Source: Marinobacter sediminum (lineage in GTDB: Bacteria; Pseudomonadota; Gammaproteobacteria; Pseudomonadales; Oleiphilaceae). Taken from it: 64,000 nt of DNA. Where the stretch lies: contig NZ_JAGTWY010000001.1 in assembly GCF_023657445.1 (NCBI RefSeq), forward strand, positions 3,472,001 through 3,536,000, given 5' to 3'. Below are positions 10,501-18,740 of this stretch, piece by piece (positions within the stretch are counted from its first letter, which is position 1; the number at the start of each line of letters is the position of its first letter). Under the pieces are notes generated by a model. The model saw only the letters and a program-made list of their open reading frames with translations. It did no database searches and was not told where the DNA came from. The translations under genes and the position numbers were made by a program.

Positions 10501-10659
10501 CCGCTGGTGTTCCTGCCCGGCGAGGGCACGGAGCTGTATCGTGGTGTGGGTGCCATTGTCTTGTTCGGGCTGGTAGGCGCGGCCATCGTGACAGTGACCT
10601 TCCTGCCAGCGCTGACCATTATGGTGCTGGGCTGGCGGGAACGCTTTTCACGCCACTGA
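7504..10659 (+). CDS. RND-family multidrug/solute efflux pump (AcrB-like permease)
   Basis: 1051 residues from the ATG at 7504, which overlaps the adaptor stop by one base, implying coupled translation. It has the RND layout: TM1 near 10-30, a large periplasmic loop, TM2-6 (about 335-490), a second loop and TM7-12 (about 870-1045). The NSIVVLENIERHRR motif in TM4 carries the charged relay region typical of proton-driven RND pumps. No outer-membrane factor gene follows, so it must borrow a TolC-type channel. Divergence from MexB/AcrB classes suggests an uncharacterised substrate range. Confidence 0.93.
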   Translation: MFAGIIRHGTLVAVIALIVAILGTAAALRIPVQMIPDLEVRTITVETRWPGATPQDIEKEILIEQERYLRNVPNLSRMMATASSGGAEIELEFPFGVDITETLIQVNNALSQVSDYPSNVDEPRIVAASFSSNSFMYLRVSTLEGNPRELDIELMRDFIEDRVRPRMESVTGVSEVSVGGGADRQMQIIVDEAALAQRGLSLIDLRNAVTDRNRDISGGEIDAGKRRYLLRTVGRFDDIPSLEQLVVRRQGDSVVRLGDVAQVQSGHSRIRELSIINGKRVIGLQVRRESGSNVINIKHDMMDEVAAINKEVLAPAGMILELTADDARYVEASVANVWTNLGIGVVFATLVMYLFLRSGRATLAGVCGIPLCAIAAFIGLLIAGRTINVISLAGIAFAIGMTVDNSIVVLENIERHRRLGLDRFESALKGVKEVWPAVLASTATTILVFLPILFIDEEAGQLYSDVAIAISAAILASMLVAITVIPTLCARLDFGRGSVKVDQYGNETAGGWASAVMVAVRWLVAGSLRRILVIAATVMVSAWIILVLTPPAEYLPEGEEPKTFAAMSAPPGYNLDEMAAIGQQVEDHFLPHVDADGTAYAAGETRVPPLAYLNMGVSPTRVRIIAETLEPTHIEALMDEITRVYEQFPGMRAFAAKGSIISSNDGGTRSINLDISGPDLVSVYRAANAAYRKAEDIFDNPRIQSQPSTLSLAQPLIQIRPDWDRAAELGLDTEAIGFTVASLTEGSYIDDFFLDDDKIDIYLYGREGRESQLGRLPDVMVHTPGGVTLPLSSVATIEETVDTSTVRRVDGRRTVTLNVIPPGDVPLEAGVERVRTDLLQAMREEGMLPANVNVDISGASDQLNATRDALTGNFLIAIAIVYLVLVAIFAHWGFPLLILTAIPLGVAGGIVGLALMNLVGGLLPMLGLQPLRQPFDMITMLGFLILMGTVVNNPILVLDQARQNLRHKGGSVVDAVTDAVRTRLRPIAMTTVTTLCGLSPLVFLPGEGTELYRGVGAIVLFGLVGAAIVTVTFLPALTIMVLGWRERFSRH

Positions 10660-10783
10660 ACGGATCGGCGTGACTGATGGCAAACAAAGCGGGGAGCCGC
10701 TGCGCCATCATGCCTTGGCCACAGACGACCAGTGTGAGCCCCCTGTTCCGGTCATACCTGTTCCCCTTACTTTCTGAACAACC

Positions 10784-10829
10784 AAAAAAAGCCGGAGCAT
10801 CTCATCCCCGAGGGGAATCGATGGTCCGG
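10784..10829 (-). terminator. Rho-independent terminator of the candidate small RNA
   Basis: Arms at 10820-10829 and 10792-10801 (CCGGACCATC against GATGCTCCGG, one mismatch) followed on the minus strand by seven Ts (10790-10784). It lies 240 bases past the SprT-like stop, too far to be simply that gene's terminator, which supports a separate transcript. Confidence 0.65.
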
Positions 10830-10926
10830 CGCCAATGCCAACAACAATGATCTGATGGTCCGGCCGAATCCTTGGCCGGGACGTTCATCCTTACTCTTCC
10901 GCTAAGCGATCTTCGTGCCAGTTTTT
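10784..10926 (-). ncRNA. Candidate GGA-rich small RNA (RsmY/CsrB-like?)
   Basis: On the minus strand a transcript of about 140 nt would contain six GGA trinucleotides. One sits in the AAGGAUUC loop of a strong hairpin formed by GUCC-GGCC arms (about 10857-10885), the kind of presentation CsrA/RsmA proteins bind. The sequence CCGGACCATC occurs twice, and its second copy forms the terminator stem. A TTTAAT -10 (10933-10938) lies upstream with only a weak -35. I see no GacA box (TGTAAG-N6-CTTACA), so membership of the Gac/Rsm system is a guess. Confidence 0.38.
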
Positions 10927-11069
10927 TTGCCTATTAAAAATCAAAGAGTTGTGAGTTCCAGAGAAAAGATGTGGCGCGAGGGCCGTATAATCTGCCCTGT
11001 GCTGGGGCGGGCTGCACGACTTTGAGGCCTCTTGCCCGTGCTCTGAGATGCTATTGGTATGCTGGACGG

Positions 11070-11771
11070 CTAGTCGTCCCCGTGGGTCTTACGGAGCATC
11101 TGCATCGGCACCCGGTAACGGGTTCCCCGGGACTTGCCTGTGCCATCGACGGTGCAGGTCTTGCGGTTGACCCGCACGATTTCTCCATGGAATTCTTTGG
11201 AAGCATTTCCGAAATATATGGCCTGCCCGACCTGCCAATGGGTTCGTTTTTGATGAGGATCCGGCAGTTCAAAAGGCATTTCTGGCAAGGTAAGGTTTTG
11301 TTCATCGGCCCGTTTGGCCAGTGCCTGCCGAGTGGCCTCGGCACCGCCGCTGTCATGCAGTTCGTCGAGAATGGCGTAGAAATGCCGGTTATGGACCGAG
11401 CCGCGAAATCTCTGCCCCGCACTGTGCTGCAAAAGATGGGCGAACTCGTGACAGCAGGTATGAGCCAGCAGGTTGAGTGGGCTTAGCTCACCGTTAAAAT
11501 AACCCCGCTTCAAGATTTCCCGGCCTGACAGCCAGCCGCTGGCAGTGTCGGGATGGTACTTGGCTTTGATCATCCTTACGCCGTAGGTGATCTGGTGTTG
11601 TTTCAACTGCGGCTCAAATCGGTGGTAGGTGGCCTGGCCTGACCCGACCCGGCACACCATAGAGCTGCCGGGGAGCCGATTCCGGACCCAACTGGAGGCT
11701 GGTTGCCAGAGAACACTGTGTGTGGCCTCGCACATCAATTGGCCAACCTGGCTAGCTTGGACGGTATTCAT
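11070..11771 (-). CDS. SprT-like zinc metalloprotein
   Basis: 233 residues with HEFAH (HExxH) at 108-112 and candidate third zinc ligands His127/His130, the spacing seen in SprT/Spartan-like domains. The C-terminal part (about 175-225) is a short beta-rich segment (HWQVGQAIYF...GEIVRVNRKTC) that resembles a small SH3-like or RNA/DNA-binding barrel rather than the zinc ribbon common in SprT. A promoter is visible upstream on the same strand; no clear ribosome site precedes the ATG. Whether it is an active protease is unknown. Confidence 0.8.
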   Translation of the reverse strand: MNTVQASQVGQLMCEATHSVLWQPASSWVRNRLPGSSMVCRVGSGQATYHRFEPQLKQHQITYGVRMIKAKYHPDTASGWLSGREILKRGYFNGELSPLNLLAHTCCHEFAHLLQHSAGQRFRGSVHNRHFYAILDELHDSGGAEATRQALAKRADEQNLTLPEMPFELPDPHQKRTHWQVGQAIYFGNASKEFHGEIVRVNRKTCTVDGTGKSRGTRYRVPMQMLRKTHGDD

Positions 11772-12114
11772 CGTGGAGGTGCTTTATCGGTTGTCATCTG
11801 GACTGATAATACTCTTCGTGAGCGCGAGGGTAAAAAAACAACGGCCGCCCATCTCGGAAAACTGTCCGATGGCTCCTCAGGGAATGCTTTGAATGGGGTT
11901 ATGTCGATATCTCACGGGGTGTCGTCTCGCGCATGAGACATTGCAGGTGAATGATCAGGATTCACAGCAGGCTTGCAGGAGATTAATCCGATAACGCCCT
12001 CAGGTCTGTTAAAATCGGGGGATTAGGTGGCTGCAACTCAACTGGCCCCTGACGGGCTGCCATCGGAGATCGTTTTATCCACCCAAAAGCCTCATATACC
12101 GGAGACAGAACGCC
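11772..12114. other. 343-base divergent spacer
   Basis: Lies between the SprT-like gene (minus) and the Cache-PAS-GGDEF gene (plus). Apart from the minus-strand promoter at 11806-11834, I see no gene, strong hairpin or repeat. An AT-rich GTTAAAATC stretch near 12010 may serve as -10 for the plus-strand gene but has no good -35. Confidence 0.5.
11806..11834 (-). promoter_or_regulatory. Putative sigma-70 promoter of the SprT-like gene
   Basis: Reading on the minus strand, TTTACC (11834-11829) and TATTAT (11811-11806) are separated by exactly 17 bases, about 35 bases before the ATG at 11771. Confidence 0.55.
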
Positions 12115-14481
12115 GTGTTGATCAAGCGCTGGTTCGGAAGCCTTGTGAACCGGGCGGTGGCGCTAGTCGTTGTCGTGATTCTGCTATCCACACTGGTGGT
12201 AACGGTTGCAGGTTCTCTGCTCAGCCGGGGCGAGCTGGAGCAGCAGGCAAGAAATCAGGTGGAAACTATCGCCCGCCTCGTTGCCGGTGAGCTTGATGAC
12301 AAACTGGCCCAGCGACTGAAAACCCTGAATCATGTTGCCCAGAGCTTTACGATGGATGCCGAAGCGTTTGAGTCCAGGGCCCGGGTGCTCATTCGTCAGC
12401 GGACAGCCCTCCAGCATTTTTTCGATGGTATCTACCTTATTGACCGGGACGGCCGGGTCATTGCCGAGCATCCTCAAGCGTTTGAACAAACAGGCCTGGA
12501 TGTCAGTCAGCGCGAGTATTTCCAGGCGGCATCGTCGTACCTGACACCGGTAATCAGTGAGCCGTATGTGTCCAACTATCAGGATCAGCCGGCGGTGATG
12601 ATTGCGGCCCCGGTTTTTGATCACCAGCGACAGTTTATTGGGGTTCTTGGTGGTGCGATTCGCCTGGAAGGTGAGAATTTCATGGAGGAGTATGGCAACG
12701 TCCGGATTGGGAAAACCGGCTACCTCGGGATTGCTACTCGAAGCGGGATTACCCTTGCCCATGGCCGTAGTGGGGAGGTTATGGCGCCGGTCAGGGTTGA
12801 GAACCCGGTGCTCCGGGATGCCATGGAGGGTTTTGAAGGCACCCGGCAGACCCACAATGGCGCTGGAAGTGCCACCATCATGTCGGTGCAACAGATGGTC
12901 CAGGTGCCGTGGTTTGTGGCGGCAGTCTGGCCAGCCCGTGAAGCCTATGCCCCCATCACCCGGCTGGCGGACGCCTTTGTCTGGATTCTGTTGGCAGCCA
13001 TTGTCGTTCTTGCCCCCCTGGCGCTTTGGGTATTCCGGAGGTTGATGGCTCCGCTTAAAACGCTGGGTCAGCAAATAAACGAACGTCACCTGGGGGTTCG
13101 CAACGACCCGGTAAACGTATCCGGGGGGCGCGAGATTCGGCAGGTTGCAGAGATCTTCAACACCGTCATGGATGAACGGGATGAGGTGCTGGGGTCTCTC
13201 GCCGAGCGGGAAGCCTTTTTCCGCTCACTGACCCAAAGCGCGCCCATCGGAATTGTTCAGACCGATGTTCTGGGTCGGATCGATTTTGTTAATCCGGCCT
13301 TCGAGGCGCTTATCGGCCGCCCTGCCTCCGAGCTACAGCATAGTTACCTGATGTCCGGGGTTTATGAGCCGGATCGTGAGCTGGCATTCAAGGGCTGGCA
13401 ACAGTCACTCCGAAATCATGAAGTATTCCGGGGGCGTTTCCGTCTGCGCAGTCGGGCCGATGACCAGTTAATCTGGGCTGATGTCATGACGTCCGTTATT
13501 GAAACCCCGGACAAGGCACTGGGTACGATTACCGTGGTTCGGGATATTTCCCATGAACTGCAGGTGGAAGAAGCGCTGCGGGAGGAACAGCAGCGAGCCG
13601 AGAATATCCTTGGTGTGCTTCAGGAAGGGGTTTTGATGGTAGATTCTCAAGGGCTGATTCGTTACGCCAACAATGCTGCCTGCCAGTTCCTTGGGGCCCG
13701 GGGGGACTGTCTCCGCCACAACTTTTTTGAGCTGGCACTAATCCAGGATGGAGAGCGGACCCTGACGCATACTGACTTCCTCGCTGGCGAAGACCTGGAC
13801 GGTCTGTACGTTACGCTCCGGAATGACAGTGGTCAGGTCTTTGATATTGACCTGACCCTGCTCCATGTCCGCAAGGGACACCACAACGAGCGGATGGTAT
13901 TTGTCTTGCGTGACGACAGTGAGCGCCGGCGCGAGGAAGAGCGCCTGTCCTGGGAGGCAACCCACGATAGCCTGACCCAGTTGCTGAACCGACGGGCATT
14001 CAGCGCGTCACTGGTGCAATGTCTGAGTGAGGCGCCTCGTCAGCAGGTGCGCTCGATTCTGGTGTTGATCGATCTCGATTATTTCAAGCCGGTGAATGAC
14101 GAGGGCGGGCATCTGTTGGGGGATGACCTGCTCAAACGGCTGGCGGACCTGTTCAAGGACTCGGTCCGCCAGTCAGATACCGTGGCGCGACTGGGCGGGG
14201 ACGAGTTCGGTATTATCCTGCCGGCTTGTGGTCTTGCCCGCGCGGAAGATCTGGCCGAACGTATTCGGGCTGGCGTCGAGGCGCTGCGCATTGAGCAGGG
14301 TGGGCGCAGCTTCGGCGTGACCGCCAGTATTGGTCTGACCGAGCTTTCGCCCAGTGACAGTGGCCCCCGGGAAGTCATGGCTCGGGCTGATGAAGGTTCC
14401 TACATCGCCAAGTCCCGCGGCCGTAATGCCGTCGTTGTGGTGCCCGCGCCACCTGATGATCCTTACCAGGAGAGTTCCTGA
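12115..14481 (+). CDS. Membrane sensor diguanylate cyclase: dCache-PAS-PAS-GGDEF
   Basis: 788 residues from a GTG start with GGAG 10 bases upstream. TM1 (about 14-36) and TM2 (about 285-305) flank a periplasmic double Cache domain (about 40-280) containing DGIYLIDRDGRVIAEHP. Two PAS domains follow (about 370-480 and 490-610), with a short helical link, then GGDEF (about 625-780). The active site GGDEF is at 694-698 with an intact I-site RQSD at 685-688. It should couple an extracellular small ligand to c-di-GMP synthesis. The stop is 3 bases from the stop of the convergent permease gene. Confidence 0.93.
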   Translation: MLIKRWFGSLVNRAVALVVVVILLSTLVVTVAGSLLSRGELEQQARNQVETIARLVAGELDDKLAQRLKTLNHVAQSFTMDAEAFESRARVLIRQRTALQHFFDGIYLIDRDGRVIAEHPQAFEQTGLDVSQREYFQAASSYLTPVISEPYVSNYQDQPAVMIAAPVFDHQRQFIGVLGGAIRLEGENFMEEYGNVRIGKTGYLGIATRSGITLAHGRSGEVMAPVRVENPVLRDAMEGFEGTRQTHNGAGSATIMSVQQMVQVPWFVAAVWPAREAYAPITRLADAFVWILLAAIVVLAPLALWVFRRLMAPLKTLGQQINERHLGVRNDPVNVSGGREIRQVAEIFNTVMDERDEVLGSLAEREAFFRSLTQSAPIGIVQTDVLGRIDFVNPAFEALIGRPASELQHSYLMSGVYEPDRELAFKGWQQSLRNHEVFRGRFRLRSRADDQLIWADVMTSVIETPDKALGTITVVRDISHELQVEEALREEQQRAENILGVLQEGVLMVDSQGLIRYANNAACQFLGARGDCLRHNFFELALIQDGERTLTHTDFLAGEDLDGLYVTLRNDSGQVFDIDLTLLHVRKGHHNERMVFVLRDDSERRREEERLSWEATHDSLTQLLNRRAFSASLVQCLSEAPRQQVRSILVLIDLDYFKPVNDEGGHLLGDDLLKRLADLFKDSVRQSDTVARLGGDEFGIILPACGLARAEDLAERIRAGVEALRIEQGGRSFGVTASIGLTELSPSDSGPREVMARADEGSYIAKSRGRNAVVVVPAPPDDPYQESS

Positions 14482-14484
14482 TCT

Positions 14485-15255
14485 TTACCCGGTCCACCAG
14501 CCGGCAGCGTTGCCAGACTGCCATAGAAGACGCAGCGCCAGTGCCGTCAGGGTGATATTTAGCACACGGCTGAACCAGCGGTTACTCAAGGACTTCAACA
14601 GGTGTAGCCCGAGCCAGGTGCCCGCAAACCCGCAGGCAATCATGGCCAGTATGAAAGGCAGCCATTTTGGAAATACAAACCCGGCCACGCTGAATACCAG
14701 CGCCTTGGGTGCATGCTGCAGGGTCATCGCGGTGGCAAAAGTGGCAACCGTGGTGAACCGGTCTGTGTGAATCTGCTTGATGAACGCGGCTACCAGTGGC
14801 CCGGTAGCACCGACGAACAGGCTGATAAAGCTGGTGAGTGCAGAGGCGACAAAGACGCCGGTGTTACCGAATGATCCCTTGGGCAGGGCGGGCCCCCAGC
14901 ACAGAAACAGTACAAACAAAGCAATGGTTAGTTGCCAGAGGTGAGCCGGCAGGTCAATAAGTAGCCAGGCACCAAGCGCAGCGCCGACCAGAACGCCGGG
15001 GGCGAAAGCTGCAATGACCTTCCAGTCGACGTGCTTTCGGGTTAACAGGGCCCGGCCGCTGTTGGAGCCAAGCTGGATCATGCCATGAACGGGAATGATC
15101 GCCGCCGGTGGCATCCACGTTGCCATGAGAACCAGCAGCAGTACCCCGCCTCCGGCACCAAGGCTGGCGGTAATCATCGAGGTGATTGTGGAGCTGACGA
15201 GCAGGAAGGCAGCAACAGGAAGGCTGAGGCTGTCGGGTATCAGGGTCAGTTCCAT
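14485..15255 (-). CDS. TauE/SafE-family sulfite/organosulfonate-type permease
   Basis: I start at the ATG at 15255 (MELTLIPDSL), giving 256 residues; a longer frame from 15294 would run further into the upstream gene. Seven to eight hydrophobic segments with the repeated GxGGG / G-x-LGAWLL glycine patterns of the TauE/SafE (DUF81) family. Members export or import small organosulfur or carboxylate anions; the substrate here is open. The first 10 bases overlap the end of the lytic transglycosylase gene, so the two form an operon. Confidence 0.82.
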   Translation of the reverse strand: MELTLIPDSLSLPVAAFLLVSSTITSMITASLGAGGGVLLLVLMATWMPPAAIIPVHGMIQLGSNSGRALLTRKHVDWKVIAAFAPGVLVGAALGAWLLIDLPAHLWQLTIALFVLFLCWGPALPKGSFGNTGVFVASALTSFISLFVGATGPLVAAFIKQIHTDRFTTVATFATAMTLQHAPKALVFSVAGFVFPKWLPFILAMIACGFAGTWLGLHLLKSLSNRWFSRVLNITLTALALRLLWQSGNAAGWWTG

Positions 15256-16373
15256 GCACAGAAGTCCGTTGGTTTGAGTCGGGCGCTCCGGCATAACGCC
15301 TCGGTGGCCAGTTGCACATCAGCAACATAATAGAGCGAAGCCAGCCCGAGCCGGTCCCGCCCCAGATTATGGAAGATCATACCGAAGGCGATGTCGCCGG
15401 CAGTGAACCGCTTGTGATGTTCGGCAAAATAGGCGGCCGGTTGTGACAGTTTCTCATCGTCCAGCAGTGACTGAACTCGCCCCGCCCCGCCATGATAAGC
15501 CTGTACCAGAAGCAGCGTGAAAAGACGGTTGCGCTTGTCGTCGGGCAGGTGTCCGAATCGCTGCGCAAACACCGGTCTCAGGTTACGGGCGTTCTGGTTC
15601 ATCAGTTTGAGAGCGCAATCGATCTGGGCCAGCCGGTGCCAGAAGTTCCTCGGTTTGATCCGGCAGTCTGAAAGGGCTGATGGCGATAGCTGCAAGATGC
15701 CGCGAGCGTTCGCGCCGGAGTGGGCACGGGCCTGGCCTCCGCTCTCGATCAGAATCTGGCCGGCCAGATAGCGGGGTAATGCGTCCGGCAATGTCAGGCG
15801 GCCCTCATCAAGACGCTTACCGTAGACGTACATCAGCGCTTCGTGCAGTGAGCCCGGTTGCTCACTTGTTGCGTATGACAGGTCGTCCCAGGCCCCCCAG
15901 ATACGGTCTGCCGGAAGCGTTCCGAGGTAGCGCGCCACGGCCTCGTCCAGGTTGACATGGGGCTGGTCACAGGCGAGGGCAAACGGGTAGCCGGTCTGGT
16001 ACTCGCTTCCCGGTACCCAGGTATCCGTGCGGTCGCGCTCGTAGAGCGAACGACGGGTGTCGTTGAGCTGGGCCTGGGTATCGTCCCGACTGGCGCCATC
16101 GGCAATCCAGGAGAGAAACTGTCCGCGCATATCGAACAGGATGTGGCGGTCAATTTCGGCACAGTACCCTGACTCTTTCAGCACCCAGCCCCGGATCGTG
16201 AGAATATTGCTGTAAACCCCCTGGCTCACCCAGTAAGGCGAGGACCGGACGACCTGTGTCCAGTCATTTTCAGGTTCAGGCGGATCCGGCTCCGCCCGGG
16301 CTTGATTCAGAACAGCGCCAACCAGGATGAAAAACAGGCAAAGCTGTCGTAAGCTCTTGAGTCTACAGTTCAT
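15246..16373 (-). CDS. Secreted lytic transglycosylase (SLT domain)
   Basis: Start chosen at the ATG at 16373 because it opens a clean signal peptide (residues 1-27, ending NQARA); the longer frame adds 63 residues of no likely coding value that would cross into the divergent amidase gene. 375 residues. The SLT domain occupies about 195-330: catalytic Glu210 in ESGGQA, followed by SGANARGILQLS. It cleaves the MurNAc-GlcNAc bond in peptidoglycan. The N-terminal part (about 30-190) is unlike MltC/MltE and unrecognised. Only 40 bases separate it from the divergent amidase. Confidence 0.85.
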   Translation of the reverse strand: MNCRLKSLRQLCLFFILVGAVLNQARAEPDPPEPENDWTQVVRSSPYWVSQGVYSNILTIRGWVLKESGYCAEIDRHILFDMRGQFLSWIADGASRDDTQAQLNDTRRSLYERDRTDTWVPGSEYQTGYPFALACDQPHVNLDEAVARYLGTLPADRIWGAWDDLSYATSEQPGSLHEALMYVYGKRLDEGRLTLPDALPRYLAGQILIESGGQARAHSGANARGILQLSPSALSDCRIKPRNFWHRLAQIDCALKLMNQNARNLRPVFAQRFGHLPDDKRNRLFTLLLVQAYHGGAGRVQSLLDDEKLSQPAAYFAEHHKRFTAGDIAFGMIFHNLGRDRLGLASLYYVADVQLATEALCRSARLKPTDFCAWN

Positions 16374-16413
16374 ACATGGCAATCCGCTGACTTTCCTGAT
16401 AACACAATAGCAA

Positions 16414-17919
16414 ATGGCATCGATCATGAAACAATCCGAGTATCTGCGATACGACGCGACGGCACTGGCCGACCTGGTCAGGAGGGGGGAAATGACCTCC
16501 CGGGAAGTATGCGAGGCTGCTGTGGAACGGGCAACCCATGTTAACGGTACCCTGAATGCCATCTGTTACCCCCAGTTTTCCGAAGCGCTGGGCCAGGAAT
16601 TTCCGGAGCAGTCGGTGTTCTCTGGCGTGCCTCTGCTTTTAAAGGACCTGGCGCAAGAGCAGGCGGGCCATCCTTGCACCTACGGTAGCCGTGGTCTGGT
16701 GAAGAATATTGCACCTCAGGATTCCGAGTTCGTTCGCCGCGCGCGGAAAGGCGGACTGGTATTTCTGGGGCGCACTGCAACGCCGGAATTCGGGCTCAAG
16801 GCGGTCACGGAATCGGCGCTCTGGGGGCCTTCCCGAAATCCCTGGGATACCGGGCTCACACCGGGTGGTTCCAGCGGCGGGTCTGCGGCGGCCGTGGCTG
16901 CGGGAATTGTTCCCATGGCCGGTGCCAACGATGGTGGTGGCTCTATCCGCATTCCGGCTGCCTACAACGGTCTGTTTGGCCTGAAGCCCTCTCGCGGAAG
17001 AATCTCCAGCGGACCGTTTGTCGGGGAGGCCTGGACGGGAGCATCCACGGACCATGTGGTCAGCCGTACCGTCAGGGACAGCGCTGCCATGCTGGATGTA
17101 CTTGGTGGGCCCGCTTCCGGTGACCCGTTCCAGATCCCGGCTCCGGCCGGTAAGTATGCTGATCTGATGCAGCAGTCGCCCGGCACCCTGAAAATCGGTG
17201 TGTTCACCTCTTCGCCATACGACACAGCTGTGGCACCTGACTGCGTGGCCGCCGTGGAATCGACGGCGCGGATTCTCGAAAATCTGGGGCATCAGGTGGA
17301 GTACGCCCGTCCGGAATTTGATGGCATGGCTCTGGCACGCTGTTACCTCGGGCTGTATTTTGGTGAGGTTTCCGCACTGATGGCCAGGGCCCGGGAGCAG
17401 TTCGGCGCCGCGGATGACGATTTCGAGTTGGATACCCGTCTGATTGGCATGCTGGGCAACACCATGCCTCTGCCCGACTATGTTCGTCGTCGACAGCAGT
17501 GGAATGATTTTGCCAGAGCCCTGGGCGCCTTTTTTGAGGGTTATGACCTCTACCTTTGCCCCACCACCGGCCAGCTGCCGGCCCGGATCGGTGAACTGGA
17601 AACACCAGCTCACCTGAAACTGACTGCCCGGCTGATGTTGACCCTTAAAGCCGGCAAACTGTTGCACCGGACGGGACAGGTGGACCAGATGGCGATGGAA
17701 AGCCTGGCGCGTACCCCGTTCACCCAGCTGGCAAACCTTACCGGGACACCGGCTATGTCGGTACCCATGCACTGGACCGCCGCAGGGTTGCCGGTGGGTG
17801 TGCAGCTCGGAGGCCGCCATGGCGATGAGGCTCGTATGCTGCAACTGGCAGCTCAGCTGGAAGAGGCAAATCCCTGGTTTGGTCATTACGAGAAGCTGGA
17901 GACCGCGTTCGACGATTAG
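16414..17919 (+). CDS. Amidase-signature family hydrolase
   Basis: 501 residues from the ATG at 16414; a second ATG at 16426 ([10 protein letters not shown]) is equally plausible and neither has a clear ribosome site. The Ser-cisSer-Lys triad is visible: Lys77 in LLLKDL, cis-Ser about 153-154 in [10 protein letters not shown], and Ser177 in [10 protein letters not shown]. Cytoplasmic, no signal peptide. The class hydrolyses amides such as aryl or aliphatic amides and indoleacetamide; it lacks gatB/gatC neighbours, so it is not the tRNA transamidosome subunit. A run of ten Gs begins at the last base of the stop codon. Confidence 0.9.
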   Translation: MASIMKQSEYLRYDATALADLVRRGEMTSREVCEAAVERATHVNGTLNAICYPQFSEALGQEFPEQSVFSGVPLLLKDLAQEQAGHPCTYGSRGLVKNIAPQDSEFVRRARKGGLVFLGRTATPEFGLKAVTESALWGPSRNPWDTGLTPGGSSGGSAAAVAAGIVPMAGANDGGGSIRIPAAYNGLFGLKPSRGRISSGPFVGEAWTGASTDHVVSRTVRDSAAMLDVLGGPASGDPFQIPAPAGKYADLMQQSPGTLKIGVFTSSPYDTAVAPDCVAAVESTARILENLGHQVEYARPEFDGMALARCYLGLYFGEVSALMARAREQFGAADDDFELDTRLIGMLGNTMPLPDYVRRRQQWNDFARALGAFFEGYDLYLCPTTGQLPARIGELETPAHLKLTARLMLTLKAGKLLHRTGQVDQMAMESLARTPFTQLANLTGTPAMSVPMHWTAAGLPVGVQLGGRHGDEARMLQLAAQLEEANPWFGHYEKLETAFDD

Positions 17920-17928
17920 GGGGGGGGG
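17919..17928. repeat. Homopolymer run of ten G
   Basis: Ten consecutive G starting with the G of the amidase stop TAG. Being after the coding region, length changes would not alter the protein, but the run lies about 120 bases upstream of the next gene. Confidence 0.85.
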
Positions 17929-18047
17929 TTGTGATCCGCTTGTTGAAACTCCACGTTTATCTTTGAGTGCGGAACAGGCTATGCTGTCAGACAGGGAGAC
18001 CCTTTCTTCCTGACAGACCCTGATGGCATCGAGGAGGCGAGCGTATT

Positions 18048-18659
18048 ATGAACCAACCGATGGCAATCGATGATCTGGTATCAGTAGCACAGGCCGAGGC
18101 CATGGGGGAGCTTGACGCCCCGATGATGGCCATCGTCCTGTCCAGTGAGCAAAGCTACGATTTGCCCATCAATTCTCTTGAAACCGATGCCGACAAGGCC
18201 CGCTGGGGATTGATCCTCCGCGCAGCCCGCGAGCACGTGGAAGCGGATGCGGTGGCAGTGCTTTACCCGGCCTGGACTACCATCCGTCACAAAAAACCTG
18301 AACTGGAAGCCGAGAGCGCAGAGGAGAAAGTTCCTGAGGACTCTGACGAAAGTGGCAACGGGCCCATAGACACCCTGTTCGTCCAGCTCCATACACGGGA
18401 TCATGTGTACTGGCGTGGCTTTGAGCAGATTCGGGATCCAAAGCATCAGCGCATTATCGGCTTCCGCCGCATTAAGGCACTGTCCACTGACTACAAACGG
18501 CATGAGGCACCGTCTGTCACCTCCTGGCTCAGCACCCTGTTTGAGCCTCTTCCCGATGAGGGCGAGGAAACCTCCGTTGACCGGGAACTGGCCGACCTTC
18601 TGGAGGAACCGGAAGTTAGCGCAGCGCTGTATCCTCGTCAGATGCGGGCACTGCACTGA
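18048..18659 (+). CDS. Conserved-looking protein of unknown function
   Basis: 203 residues, no signal peptide or membrane segment, acidic (a run of Glu/Asp/Ser around residues 85-105). GAGGAGG-type ribosome site about 12 bases before the ATG at 18048. The N-terminal half is alpha/beta-like (APMMAIVLSSEQ near 25-36; DAVAVLYPAWTTI near 65-78) and the C-terminal half is helical. I do not recognise the family. It stands alone, followed by a strong hairpin. Its reading frame and start signals are good, so I regard it as a real gene. Confidence 0.7.
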   Translation: MNQPMAIDDLVSVAQAEAMGELDAPMMAIVLSSEQSYDLPINSLETDADKARWGLILRAAREHVEADAVAVLYPAWTTIRHKKPELEAESAEEKVPEDSDESGNGPIDTLFVQLHTRDHVYWRGFEQIRDPKHQRIIGFRRIKALSTDYKRHEAPSVTSWLSTLFEPLPDEGEETSVDRELADLLEEPEVSAALYPRQMRALH

Positions 18660-18670
18660 CCTGAAAACAC

Positions 18671-18705
18671 GAACTCCGCCGACTCCTCAGGGGCGGTCGG
18701 AGTTC
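18671..18705. terminator. Strong hairpin between convergent genes
   Basis: GAACTCCG (18671-18678) pairs with CGGAGTTC (18698-18705), extended by CCG/CGG with a one-base bulge. No long T-run on either side, so terminator strength is uncertain, but its position between convergent genes fits a bidirectional terminator. Confidence 0.55.
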
Positions 18706-18740
18706 TGTCTCAAGACATCATTTGCGAGAAAAATCTTTCC

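Larger units (their letters stand above)
10660..11069. other. 410-base intergenic region holding a possible small RNA
   Basis: No protein gene is convincing here. On the minus strand between about 10926 and 10784 lies a hairpin-rich stretch ending in a terminator with seven Ts (listed separately). A perfect TATAAT occurs on the plus strand near 10985, but no good -35 sits at the right distance and the only downstream plus-strand frame is antisense to the SprT-like gene. Confidence 0.5.

Noticed and set aside
10860..10920. Possible tRNA in the hairpin-rich spacer
   Set aside because: No cloverleaf, T-loop motif or CCA-type acceptor pairing.
10971..11486. 171-codon plus-strand frame with a TATAAT just upstream
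   Set aside because: Antisense to the SprT-like gene, whose HExxH motif is convincing; no ribosome site.
16639..17886. 415-codon minus-strand frame across the amidase
   Set aside because: Shadow of the amidase gene, with Cys/His/Arg-rich nonsense composition.
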